This document shows positions 26,614 to 35,251 of a stretch of 64,000 nucleotides of DNA, piece after piece. Source of the stretch: Bacteroidetes bacterium UBA1312 (GTDB lineage Bacteria > Bacteroidota > Bacteroidia > Chitinophagales > Chitinophagaceae). Every line of letters starts with the position of its first letter. Position 1 is the first letter of the stretch. Where the stretch lies: positions 248,001-312,000 of the forward strand of contig DBTQ01000027.1 in assembly GCA_002307135.1 (NCBI GenBank). The letters run 5' to 3'. Below the pieces are notes generated by a model. That model ran no database searches. It worked only from the letters and a program-made list of their open reading frames with translations, and was not told the DNA's origin. A program made the position numbers and the translations under genes.

Positions 26614-27262
26614 TAACTCTTATTTTTTTAGGGTAAAAGAATAATACGAATCCTATGCCTGAATAAACAATGATGTTTATTATACCTTGTAAGCATAGTA
26701 CGATATTCATATAAGTCCAATGGTTTTTGTAGAGTATTTTTATAAAAGCCCAAAAGAAAAAAGTGCTGCTAAACAGCACCAACCATAATACCGCTATCCA
26801 AAAATGAGCATTTACAAATATGGCCTCTTCTTTATCATTTTTAATCATCCAATAAACAGAATATAACGACATCGTAATGACACTAAAGCATTCAAGCATC
26901 AACATATTTGTATTGAGGACATTGAGCGGTTGTAACAAAACAATATTTAAACCGCCTGCAAACAGCCATAAAAAAACATTAATAACGATGAGTCTAGTAC
27001 CTCCGGATGGTTTTAAAAGTTTAATAAAATAAGCAGTAACGAGCATTATCCGAAAGACACAAGAGAAATGATATACAACCGGCCTATACGAATAATGCTG
27101 CGTTTTATAAAGCACAAAGGCTATGAGTTCACAAATAGTAATAGTAATCAACAGCAGCACTAATAAGCGCATCGCACTATCTAAGTCTTTATAACGCATA
27201 ACGCCTATTATTACATTCAGTAATAAGCAGCTATAATAAACGACAAAAAGAGACTCCTGCAT
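26600..27262 (-). CDS. Multi-spanning membrane protein of a two-component operon
   Basis: 220 residues from the ATG at 27262; an upstream in-frame start (27328) would overlap the lipoprotein gene. About six to seven hydrophobic spans with short loops; no enzymatic motif. Position between a lipoprotein and a sensor-less histidine kinase suggests it is the sensing or signal-transfer component of the system. I do not recognise a named family. Confidence 0.68.
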   Translation of the reverse strand: MQESLFVVYYSCLLLNVIIGVMRYKDLDSAMRLLVLLLITITICELIAFVLYKTQHYSYRPVVYHFSCVFRIMLVTAYFIKLLKPSGGTRLIVINVFLWLFAGGLNIVLLQPLNVLNTNMLMLECFSVITMSLYSVYWMIKNDKEEAIFVNAHFWIAVLWLVLFSSTFFFWAFIKILYKNHWTYMNIVLCLQGIINIIVYSGIGFVLFFYPKKIRVIEDS

Positions 27263-27281
27263 ATTTCTATTCTGTATGTAA

Positions 27282-27782
27282 TTATGGCCTTCCCTTTGGC
27301 GGGGTATATGCACTAATTCTTTTTTCACAAACCGGGCAAGGCATTACCTGATCCATAAAGTAGGATTGCTTCTGATCTCCGGGTTTTGTATAAACCTTTT
27401 CAACATCATAACCAGCAGAATCAATGCCCCCAATATATACCAAGCTCATAGAAGTGTCTGTCATACCACAAGTATCCTTTTTAGCCAAATACACATCTAA
27501 ATTTACTATATCCGGATTGCTATTTAAATATTCTCTTAAAGCATTAGCGTTAAGTATAAATGACGAATAACCCATAGGTTCTTTCAACACCTTTGTTTTG
27601 TATTGATGATAATTATAAATCAAAACATCTGCACTTTCTAGTGGTATTAAAACGGAGTCTATACATGATGCAGGATTATCTCCTTTCCCTTTCTGCGTAT
27701 TTGAATGATGAATATTCTTATTGCTTTCACTGCAAGATGTAAATGTAGCAATTACTGCCAGGACAATTGAAATTTTTTTCAT
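27282..27782 (-). CDS. Hypothetical lipoprotein of the two-component operon
   Basis: 166 residues with a lipobox (FTSC, Cys17) after a short signal peptide, so probably lipid-anchored. A Cys-x2-Cys motif sits near the C-terminus (VMPCPVCEKRI, about 148-157), and Cys in KDTCGM is upstream. These may bind metal or form a disulfide, which would fit redox or metal sensing. It is first in a four-gene minus-strand operon with the membrane protein, kinase and response regulator. No family is known to me. Confidence 0.7.
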   Translation of the reverse strand: MKKISIVLAVIATFTSCSESNKNIHHSNTQKGKGDNPASCIDSVLIPLESADVLIYNYHQYKTKVLKEPMGYSSFILNANALREYLNSNPDIVNLDVYLAKKDTCGMTDTSMSLVYIGGIDSAGYDVEKVYTKPGDQKQSYFMDQVMPCPVCEKRISAYTPPKGRP

Positions 27783-28281
27783 AACCTTTTTTTTGTTTGT
27801 TTATACAAATGTATAGTTATAAAACGTGCTATTACAGGGTTATAATACTGCACCAATAGGGTGTTTTCACTCTTTCATTTTATCAATAGTATTTAAAAAG
27901 TGTTTTAACGGTATAATCAATAGGTGATAATACACAGAACATTGGGTTGTATCACTGCTAAAGACAGCTCATAGACATTGCACCTTTGTGTTATCAAAAT
28001 GAAACAATAAAAGAAGGGAAAATTACCTACTACAACAAGTAAACTCAAAAGTAAAATTATAATTGAATAGTCAAGAAGGTCAAATCATAGGACAAATGCA
28101 AAAGTGCTTCACTTAATACGAGAAATGTGTCCGAAGTTTTTATTGATTGAAGATTCACTTATAAAATTAAAAATGTGGAGCTTGAAACCACTTTAAAAAA
28201 CGAACCTGCCCGCACAGGGACTTAAAGCGGAGGCGTAATCTGAAAAGCCTTGACAGAGTAAGAACCTCAATATAATCTATT
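27783..28281. promoter_or_regulatory. Divergent intergenic region upstream of the RhiA-like cluster
   Basis: A 499-bp AT-rich divergent region between the lipoprotein of the two-component operon (minus) and the first RhiA-like gene (plus). It must hold both promoters. I can point to no recognisable operator, hairpin or RNA gene. A long 5' leader for the RhiA-like gene is possible. Confidence 0.45.
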
Positions 28282-28941
28282 ATGAGTCATTTAAAAATGA
28301 ATTTTGCCGATGCTGCAGCCAATGCAACAACCTATAGTTTGGTGTGTCAAAATAATTCGACTGTACCTTGGGTATTTTATGTTTATCAAACAATGCCTGT
28401 GCAACCATCTGATGTGTTTTCACTCGCTTGGTTTGCTTCTCCGTACAAAATATCTCCAGGTTCTAAAATAACATTTACTTGGGGAATAGACTATTCTTTT
28501 GTTTGGGGAAATTCAGGCACAGTAACACCTGGAGTTAATTACAATGCCGGCGGAAGCAAACCATGTAGTCTTACTGGTGCAAATATGACTACCTTTAGCT
28601 TAGACGATAATGCTCCTCAATTGAGCACCCCAGTTACGGGCGGACAAGCAGGAAGCCTAACTGTAAATCAATCTGCTAATGTACCTAATGGTGTTTTCAG
28701 TACAGGAATTGGAATGTCAGGTCAAGGTTCTTTCGTACAACAAGCATTGGCAAATTCGCCTCAAGTATATACTCCAACACCTAAGTATTGGATTGCAGCT
28801 GCAACTCAAATGCAAATGGGTGTAGTATTGGCTCAAACCATTACTCAAAATGCACAAATAACATTTCCTTCAAGCGTATATACCATGTATGCAACCTTGA
28901 GCGATCAACAAATATGGACAGTTAGTCAAACGAGTAACTAG
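28282..28941 (+). CDS. RhiA-like protein 1
   Basis: 219 residues resembling the RhiA family (rhizosphere-expressed protein of Rhizobium). Shared features are TYSLVCQNNSTVPWVFYVYQ near the N-terminus, a SLAWFASPYKISPG strand and TWGIDYSFVWGNSGT, then a beta-rich C-terminal half. No signal peptide is present, and the function of the family is not known. It is the first of two paralogues in tandem (the second at 29056), followed by a tail-collar-like gene, suggesting one functional module. Confidence 0.75.
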   Translation: MSHLKMNFADAAANATTYSLVCQNNSTVPWVFYVYQTMPVQPSDVFSLAWFASPYKISPGSKITFTWGIDYSFVWGNSGTVTPGVNYNAGGSKPCSLTGANMTTFSLDDNAPQLSTPVTGGQAGSLTVNQSANVPNGVFSTGIGMSGQGSFVQQALANSPQVYTPTPKYWIAAATQMQMGVVLAQTITQNAQITFPSSVYTMYATLSDQQIWTVSQTSN

Positions 28942-29014
28942 AATTATTTTTAAAATCCTCTAATTAGCTTTAGAACAGCTATTAACTAGGTGCATTATGC
29001 TTTCAATATTATGT

Positions 29015-29040
29015 GAGGCGGGTTTTACAAAACTCGCCTC
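29015..29040 (+). other. Hairpin between the two RhiA-like genes
   Basis: Ten-bp stem 29015-29024 with 29031-29040 (one G-U pair) and a 6-nt loop, 15 bp before the second RhiA-like start. No T-run follows, so it may act as an attenuator, RNA processing or stability element rather than a classic terminator. Confidence 0.55.
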
Positions 29041-29055
29041 AATAATACGATAATT

Positions 29056-29697
29056 ATGGTTTTAGATTTTTCAGAAAACGCAGATGTAAAATATTCATTA
29101 AAATGTATAAATAGTTCGACACAGAATTGGACCTTTTATATCTATCAAAGAATGGCAGAGCAATCGAATAATGGCATTTATTCTTTGGTTTGGATGATCA
29201 GTCCGTATAAAGTTGGTCCTTCTGCTTTCATAACATTCGTTTGGTCTTTGGACTACTCATTTTTTTGGTTTGATACTGGATCGCTACAACAGGGAATTGT
29301 TCCCTTAATGGGAGGCAGCATATCGGCCACTCTGAACTCAAATAACAGCACAACTTTTAATATTACAAACAATACACCAGGGTTTTCAATTCCAACAGCG
29401 GGTTCGCCATCTAATCAGTTTTTAATTATGGGAGGCAATAGTATTCCTAATTCAACCTTCTCTACAGGGATAGGCATTTCCAACAGTGCCACGTTTCTGA
29501 TGCAAACTTATGTAAATACACCACAAACATTTAATGCTAATCAAAGCATTTATGTTGCTGCAACAACTACTCAAATACAAGTAACAGAAACACTTAATCA
29601 AAACACTATTAATAATACAACAATGGTTACGTTCCCTATAAACACGTATAACTTAACGGCCACTCTGGGTGAGGATAATTTATGGACTATTTCCTAA
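29056..29697 (+). CDS. RhiA-like protein 2
   Basis: 213 residues and clearly paralogous to the gene before it: YSLKCINSSTQNWTFYIYQR, SLVWMISPYKVGPS, and WSLDYSFFWFDTG align in order. The divergence between the two copies is substantial, so the duplication is not recent. It contains no signal peptide or catalytic motif. A hairpin at 29015-29040 lies just upstream. The role is unknown; it is probably secreted or displayed by a non-Sec route or acts in the cytoplasm. Confidence 0.75.
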   Translation: MVLDFSENADVKYSLKCINSSTQNWTFYIYQRMAEQSNNGIYSLVWMISPYKVGPSAFITFVWSLDYSFFWFDTGSLQQGIVPLMGGSISATLNSNNSTTFNITNNTPGFSIPTAGSPSNQFLIMGGNSIPNSTFSTGIGISNSATFLMQTYVNTPQTFNANQSIYVAATTTQIQVTETLNQNTINNTTMVTFPINTYNLTATLGEDNLWTIS

Positions 29698-29752
29698 TTC
29701 CATTTTTTGAACAGTACTATTTGCTACACATAATTTTCTAAAAAATAAAAAT

Positions 29753-30784
29753 ATGAATGTCACTGAACCACTAAATAATGATGATCTTTTGTTTGCAATG
29801 CAACAAAGAAATCTGGTATATAACTATAATTTTTTAAACTATAGCAATAAAACGGTAAATACAATTGTCACCTATAATCATCCGGATGGATGGGTGTATA
29901 ATGATTCCGGAACAGATGGTGTTATTGGTTTTGATCCAACTACAAATTCGTGTATGATCAAAAAGAGTACAGGTAATAGTGCAATGACCTTTACGCAAAC
30001 GATTAATGAATTTCCCCGTTGGAACGATTTATTATTAGGAAAAAGGGTGAGTGCCTGTGCAACCATAACGGTTCCAGGAACATTAAGTAGCGAAGTTACA
30101 TTTTCAATATCTGATGGAAAGAGTATAAGTAGTAAGTCTATATATTTTAATCCCGGCGAGCAAAAAGATATTTATATAAGCCTTGATGTAAGTACACTTG
30201 CCAACACGCTAAATGTATCAGTTGGGTGTAATACAAGCGGTGTAGTACTATATATTGCCAAAGTCTATGCCAATCTTGGCAATACACCACTTGAAAGCTT
30301 ACCCTGTATCGTTGAGGGAACTATTGGTGAGCGCAAGCAATATATGTCAACGGCAGTACCTCCCGCTGTTGAATTATCACTTTGCAACGCAAGTACAGAA
30401 CTGTCTGCTTCTTATACCAGATTAAACTCTTTTTTGAATGGGAAATTTGGCTTGGGACCGAATGGCAATTCTTTACTCCCCGACATGAGAGGTTATTTTA
30501 GTCGTGCTTGGGATAATGGGGCTACAACGGATCCTGATGCAGCCAATAGAACCGCATTAGGCCAAGGATCAGTAGTGGGAGATAATGTAGGGACTGTCGA
30601 ACAAGATCAATTCAAAGAACATGTGCATCAATTACAATTTGATCTTAGTGGACAAATACCGGCAGGACCATCCGCCGCATTACCGAGTATCAACAAAGCC
30701 CTTACATCCAATACAGGTAAAATAGGAGGATCGGAAACCCGAGGTAAAAACATCTCAGAACTTTACACCATGAAATGGGCTTAA
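29753..30784 (+). CDS. Phage tail-collar-like protein
   Basis: 343 residues. The C-terminal ~150 residues resemble tail-collar/MdpB-type fibre proteins: LPDMRGYFSRAWDNGATTDP, then QDQFKEHVHQ with a conserved His. The N-terminal half is a beta-rich domain (YNHPDGWVYNDSG) that might be a carbohydrate-binding fold. No signal peptide. It sits 55 bp after the second RhiA-like gene. Tail-collar domains occur in phage fibres and contractile injection systems, but no sheath or baseplate gene is in this cluster, so either this is a stand-alone fibre or the rest of the machinery is elsewhere. Confidence 0.72.
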   Translation: MNVTEPLNNDDLLFAMQQRNLVYNYNFLNYSNKTVNTIVTYNHPDGWVYNDSGTDGVIGFDPTTNSCMIKKSTGNSAMTFTQTINEFPRWNDLLLGKRVSACATITVPGTLSSEVTFSISDGKSISSKSIYFNPGEQKDIYISLDVSTLANTLNVSVGCNTSGVVLYIAKVYANLGNTPLESLPCIVEGTIGERKQYMSTAVPPAVELSLCNASTELSASYTRLNSFLNGKFGLGPNGNSLLPDMRGYFSRAWDNGATTDPDAANRTALGQGSVVGDNVGTVEQDQFKEHVHQLQFDLSGQIPAGPSAALPSINKALTSNTGKIGGSETRGKNISELYTMKWA

Positions 30785-30815
30785 ATAATATTATTCACCC
30801 AATAATTAAACTATA

Positions 30816-31772
30816 ATGAAAAAAATAGACATTTCATTTACGTTGTCTCCAGAGTATAAAAATCAATTTGTAGCTATTCAAAAAACTGAATTTAGTTTAA
30901 GCTTCGAATTACAAAATGGAAAGCATAGAATAGAAACCACTCCAATTGATATTGGCAGGCTTATGTATTTTAATAATTCGGTTCTACAAGCTCAACTTTC
31001 CTTTTCTTATGAATTTGACGCAGAGCATAAAATTCTTACCGTAGGTGGGACAGGTTATGCTACTAAAGATTCTATGCATTTAACGACCTTCCCAAAAGGA
31101 ACTGTTGAATATTGCCATCAAGACTATTTACATTGTACAATCGATGATGAGGGTAGCAAGTATAATGCTAATTGGAATTATACTACTCAGATGACTCCTA
31201 ACCTTGAAGAGCTTTTCATAGCGATAATAAAGAACGCTAATGATACTTTAATTGAAACAATTAAACAACAAGAGGGGTTAACTATCCGAGTTAAAACCGA
31301 TCCTCCCAAATTGTCTCCAGAAGATTATTCAAATATGCTGACTGTTTACAAAGAGAATAAATTTGTAAGCATGTATGACCCCAATACAGATTATGGAGAT
31401 TCGTATTCCATAATATCAATAGAGTCCATTTGGGGAGGGATTGTGACCTTTACTTATGGAGAGAACTTCGCAAATGTAATAGGAAGTACTCCAGATCCCC
31501 ATATAGCAGGAAAGTCGTGGATTAGATTGTGGGAGGATCAATATGGTATAGCCACAACTTGTACTTCTCTAAACTACAACAACTTTGTATGTAATGTTAG
31601 TTCTGGTCTAGTAGGCGGTCATATTATTTTAGGAACGGTTGCAAAAGTAATGCCCGCAGGATCGGATGTTTATATAATGCCAATTTGCACAGCCCACAAC
31701 AACAATGACAATGTATATATGGCAGCACTACAATATCTTGGAGGAATTTGGCTGAAGAATTATTTGAACTAA
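30816..31772 (+). CDS. Hypothetical protein with C-terminal Cys/His motif
   Basis: 318 residues. The N-terminal two thirds are beta-rich and unfamiliar. The C-terminal ~115 residues (from about 205) contain CTSLNYNNFVC, then VGGHIILG, then MPICTAHNNNDN. This C ... GGH ... P-I-C-x2-H-N pattern resembles small zinc-binding treble-clef-like domains found in some bacterial toxins and effectors, but is not proven. No signal peptide. It follows the tail-collar gene by 31 bp, so the four genes look like one transcription unit. Confidence 0.5.
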   Translation: MKKIDISFTLSPEYKNQFVAIQKTEFSLSFELQNGKHRIETTPIDIGRLMYFNNSVLQAQLSFSYEFDAEHKILTVGGTGYATKDSMHLTTFPKGTVEYCHQDYLHCTIDDEGSKYNANWNYTTQMTPNLEELFIAIIKNANDTLIETIKQQEGLTIRVKTDPPKLSPEDYSNMLTVYKENKFVSMYDPNTDYGDSYSIISIESIWGGIVTFTYGENFANVIGSTPDPHIAGKSWIRLWEDQYGIATTCTSLNYNNFVCNVSSGLVGGHIILGTVAKVMPAGSDVYIMPICTAHNNNDNVYMAALQYLGGIWLKNYLN

Positions 31773-32027
31773 TAGTTAAATATGATCAGTTAATAATAAA
31801 CTAGGATAATCCGATTTCTATTCATAACGAGGTGACATAAACCTTATCCTGAAAGAGATTTATCTGAAAATCGGGCTTAATGATTGTATAATAACTACAT
31901 TTCTATGGCGACAAATCGCTGCTATCCAAACATATTTTACCATTGAATGCTATAAAGACAATAAATCAATACAGGGAAGCCGAAAACTGTTGAGAGTAGG
32001 CAATTTAACCAATAAAAAAATATAATT

Positions 32028-32714
32028 ATGCCTAACATTAGTTTAATTACACTAGTCGGAATACCAGGAGTCAATCAGGCTGCAATGACACAAAATAATC
32101 CTAATGCTTGTGGTGCCTATGCAATAATAGGCGCTGCAGGTGCATTCGGCATTTTCCCAAGAATAGCCAACCTTGCGTATGCCAATGCAGGACCACAGGT
32201 AGTGAACAATAATGCGATGACCGCGTTGCCTAATACGTATCATCAATTAAGTGCAGCAGCCTACACTATTACAGGGATCCTAAACGATAATATGGCTGCA
32301 ATTCCAGTCGTTCCTGAACTACTTGCCGCAGGCAATGTGTATAATTCGCCGGCAGCCATGGCTCAAGTAGCAATAGATTTGGGCAGACCAGCGCCACACA
32401 TCAATGCACAACCATTTGGCTTTGCAAACTTGAATGCATTATACCCTGGCGAACGAGCGAGGTGTGTTGGTGTAGTTGGTGCAGGGAATGTTAATGTGGC
32501 TGCAGGAGCTTATGCGGCTCCAGGTCTTAACCAAACTCATGTAGTTTGTGTACAGGTAGTTGGTGGTGGTTTGCATTGGGTAGCACAAGGGAGCAACGGT
32601 CTATTCTACGATCCAGCCGACGGAAGCTTAAATAATAATTGGGCACCCGTAAATACAGGAGATCCAATGGGTCCAAATTATGCTTTTGCAGGATTATGGG
32701 TGGTGATCAGTTAA
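32028..32714 (+). CDS. Papain-like cysteine-peptidase-fold protein (putative)
   Basis: 228 residues. NNPNACGAYAIIGAAGAF (about 23-40) resembles the catalytic-Cys motif of papain-fold (C39/C58-like) proteins. GGGLHWVAQGSNGLFYDPADG (about 182-203) then provides the His and Asp that complete a plausible Cys-His-Asp triad. Alanine- and glycine-rich throughout, no signal peptide. Peptidase activity is inferred only from these motifs; a pseudoenzyme or acyltransferase is possible. It lies 255 bp after the previous gene, with its own terminator at 32740-32782. Confidence 0.5.
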   Translation: MPNISLITLVGIPGVNQAAMTQNNPNACGAYAIIGAAGAFGIFPRIANLAYANAGPQVVNNNAMTALPNTYHQLSAAAYTITGILNDNMAAIPVVPELLAAGNVYNSPAAMAQVAIDLGRPAPHINAQPFGFANLNALYPGERARCVGVVGAGNVNVAAGAYAAPGLNQTHVVCVQVVGGGLHWVAQGSNGLFYDPADGSLNNNWAPVNTGDPMGPNYAFAGLWVVIS

Positions 32715-32739
32715 TACCGCTAACACACTGCTCAATATA

Positions 32740-32782
32740 AAAAAGTAGCATCCTAAGCATTATGCCCAGGATGCTACTTTTT
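32740..32782. terminator. Bidirectional terminator after the RhiA cluster
   Basis: Perfect 15-bp inverted repeat (32740-32754 with 32768-32782), loop 13 nt, with flanking A and T runs, between the papain-like gene and the convergent S8 protease gene. Confidence 0.9.
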
Positions 32783-32808
32783 ACATCTCTAAATAGGAAT
32801 GTCAAAAA

Positions 32809-35064
32809 TTATTGTACCAACATTTTAAATGTAATATTGCCCTGTGTAGCCGAGCTAACCTTTGTAAAATAAAGTCCTTTAGGCATAGTGCTAATATCCA
32901 GGACTGTAGTATTACTCCCCATGTTCACCTTCCAATATTGAACGAATATTTGCTTACCTGTCATATCCAATATTTCAAGTTGAAGCATTTCATTTTGTTT
33001 GCTTATAAAATCAATGGTACATATTCCAGTATTAGGATTGGGAGATAAACGGCAGTCAATAGGAGCTATACCTCCGGAACTAGTAATACCCAAAGAAGTA
33101 ATCGCTTTATTTACTGCAGCGAAAGCATTAATCTTCCCATATCCCCAGAGATTGCTACCAGTAGGAGTTGCAGCACCTGTATAAGTATCGTGAATGGCTG
33201 TTGTTTTTAAAATGTCCATAACCTTTGCCGGATCAAGATTCGGATTAGCTTCCAGCATCAATGCCACTATACCAGCAGTAACCGGCGATGCCATTGAAGT
33301 TCCTGTTAGCATTGCGTAATAATAATCTTTCGTATCAACAGGATTGTGATAAACTGCCACAGAGCTGCTGTAATTACTGCCGGTTGGTGTATAAGAAGAA
33401 TCGAAAGAGCTAACTGCCGAACCAACCATTAAACCTGGAGCAGCAATATCAGGTTTTGTGCGATTATCTGCTGTCGGGCCTTTACTTGAATATGGCGCTC
33501 TTCTTGCCAATGCGACATACGAAGTATAACTAACACCCGCACCCGCCAGATTAGTAAAATTAACTTTCGACGCAAATGAAGCTACAGCTATAGCGGACTT
33601 TGTTGCAGCAATATCGCTAGCGGTCATATCGGAATTTCCATTCAATGCATAAGGTAGTCCAGATGCAAAACTACCATAATAACCTATAGTTTTCTGCACG
33701 TAGCCAGTCCACATATTGACATTACCATCCGTTGCTTTCACTGTTAACAGAATACCATTTTTGGATTTTTGTTCAAACCGAAAAAACATCCTAGGCTTAT
33801 TGTTGAAAGTCGCCGAATCAGGAACAACGTCCACAAAACAAGTATCTCCATCCGAACCCACAAGCGAAAAATTATGTACCGTATTATCAAGGCAAATAAA
33901 TCCGGTACTAGTTCCGGCAGTCAAACCATTATAGAGGGTTACACTTATACAAAACTTCTTTGAGCTATCACCCCACACATCCACCCATGTTTTATTGAGT
34001 CCTGTTGACATGGTTAGTGCCGTTTTAACGACGGTATCCGTAGCTGTAAAACTTTTATTGAAATGAATAATATCCGTACCATTATTGCCTGCTGCACAAA
34101 CAAATATTTTACCTTTACCTGTAAGTGCATCACAAGCTTCACTAAATAATGAAGTACCATCATGTGATCCAACAGCACTACCCCAACTCAAATTTACGAC
34201 TGAAGGTTTGCTCACACTTGCTGCATAAGTATATACATAACTCATTCCATCAATAATATCTGAAATACCGGTATTGATCCACTCTGTTGAATCCGGCGTT
34301 ATTCCTACCAATACTAAATCACTCTCAAAAGCGATCCCTCTGTAAAGTCTATTGTCAACACTACCAAATCCACTACCTGCAGCTATTCCGGCCACATGTG
34401 TTGCATGAGAAAATTGGCTCAAATCTGTTCCTTTAGATTTTATACTTGTGGAATCAATCATTTCATTGCCAAATGCAAAACCCGCAGGTGGGGTACCCAT
34501 TGTCTTTTGTTCCCAAACCTTTTTGATACGCCATTTACTTCCCAGTGTATCGCGCAATGTGGGATGATTATAATCAAAACCTGCATCAATAATACCGACC
34601 ACTACATTTTTACCAGTATAAGCCATGGGCAACGGTGCACTGCCATTGTGTACAGAATCCGTACGCGTAACAGTCCTTACCGCGTCCAGATTTTTTATTA
34701 TTGGTTCATCCAGTTCAATATAATTCAGGCTAGGTAATTTAATAAAGTTATCCAACTGTGCAACAGGAATAGCAACCGTCCATACCCTACCCGCTTTTGT
34801 ACCAATTTTCACACCTATATTTTCGAAATCAGCCACTACCGCTGTAGGTTTGACCCTCACCATGGCACTCAAATAATAATTTCCGGCAGCGTCTCTTTTA
34901 TAAACATATTGTTTGGGTAATTCATTATTATTCGTTTTTTGACGATCGGCAAGGAACAGTCTTGTAAGAGGAGATAGCTTAGCCTGTTGTGCGGTCGTAT
35001 TTGACTGAGCAAAACTGTAAGTACTCGCAACAACAAAGAGGAATGTAAAAAAGTTCAACTTCAT
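32809..35064 (-). CDS. Secreted S8 subtilisin-family protease with T9SS sorting domain
   Basis: 751 residues from the ATG at 35064. A signal peptide (about 1-19) is followed by an N-terminal propeptide region and the catalytic S8 domain: Asp in GIIDAGFDYNHP (near 160), His in HATHVAGIAAGS, and Ser in LTGTSMASPVTAGIVALML. A large insertion within the domain carries a beta-sandwich. The C-terminus (SPNPNTGICTIDF to ITFKMLVQ) is a T9SS sorting domain. Predicted to be an extracellular or surface endopeptidase. Convergent with the RhiA cluster. Confidence 0.92.
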   Translation of the reverse strand: MKLNFFTFLFVVASTYSFAQSNTTAQQAKLSPLTRLFLADRQKTNNNELPKQYVYKRDAAGNYYLSAMVRVKPTAVVADFENIGVKIGTKAGRVWTVAIPVAQLDNFIKLPSLNYIELDEPIIKNLDAVRTVTRTDSVHNGSAPLPMAYTGKNVVVGIIDAGFDYNHPTLRDTLGSKWRIKKVWEQKTMGTPPAGFAFGNEMIDSTSIKSKGTDLSQFSHATHVAGIAAGSGFGSVDNRLYRGIAFESDLVLVGITPDSTEWINTGISDIIDGMSYVYTYAASVSKPSVVNLSWGSAVGSHDGTSLFSEACDALTGKGKIFVCAAGNNGTDIIHFNKSFTATDTVVKTALTMSTGLNKTWVDVWGDSSKKFCISVTLYNGLTAGTSTGFICLDNTVHNFSLVGSDGDTCFVDVVPDSATFNNKPRMFFRFEQKSKNGILLTVKATDGNVNMWTGYVQKTIGYYGSFASGLPYALNGNSDMTASDIAATKSAIAVASFASKVNFTNLAGAGVSYTSYVALARRAPYSSKGPTADNRTKPDIAAPGLMVGSAVSSFDSSYTPTGSNYSSSVAVYHNPVDTKDYYYAMLTGTSMASPVTAGIVALMLEANPNLDPAKVMDILKTTAIHDTYTGAATPTGSNLWGYGKINAFAAVNKAITSLGITSSGGIAPIDCRLSPNPNTGICTIDFISKQNEMLQLEILDMTGKQIFVQYWKVNMGSNTTVLDISTMPKGLYFTKVSSATQGNITFKMLVQ

Positions 35065-35236
35065 AACAAAAAATTTGAATACCAATTTCGGTAATACAAG
35101 TTTAATCATTTTATGGGAGAAAGAAAATTATCAAGACATTGTGTGACATATTAATTATACTATTACCCATGCAAGGTTTGCCTAGCTCAAAGATAAAACA
35201 CAAAAAGGCGACATTTCTTTGATTCAATAATTTTCC

Positions 35237-35244
35237 TACCTTTG
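35237..35244 (+). promoter_or_regulatory. Bacteroidota-type -7 element of the CorC-like gene
   Basis: TACCTTTG ends 7 bp before the start codon at 35252, so the leader is very short. The upstream TTG (35219-35221) is only 15 nt away, which is sub-optimal. Confidence 0.45.
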
Positions 35245-35251
35245 AGAGCGT

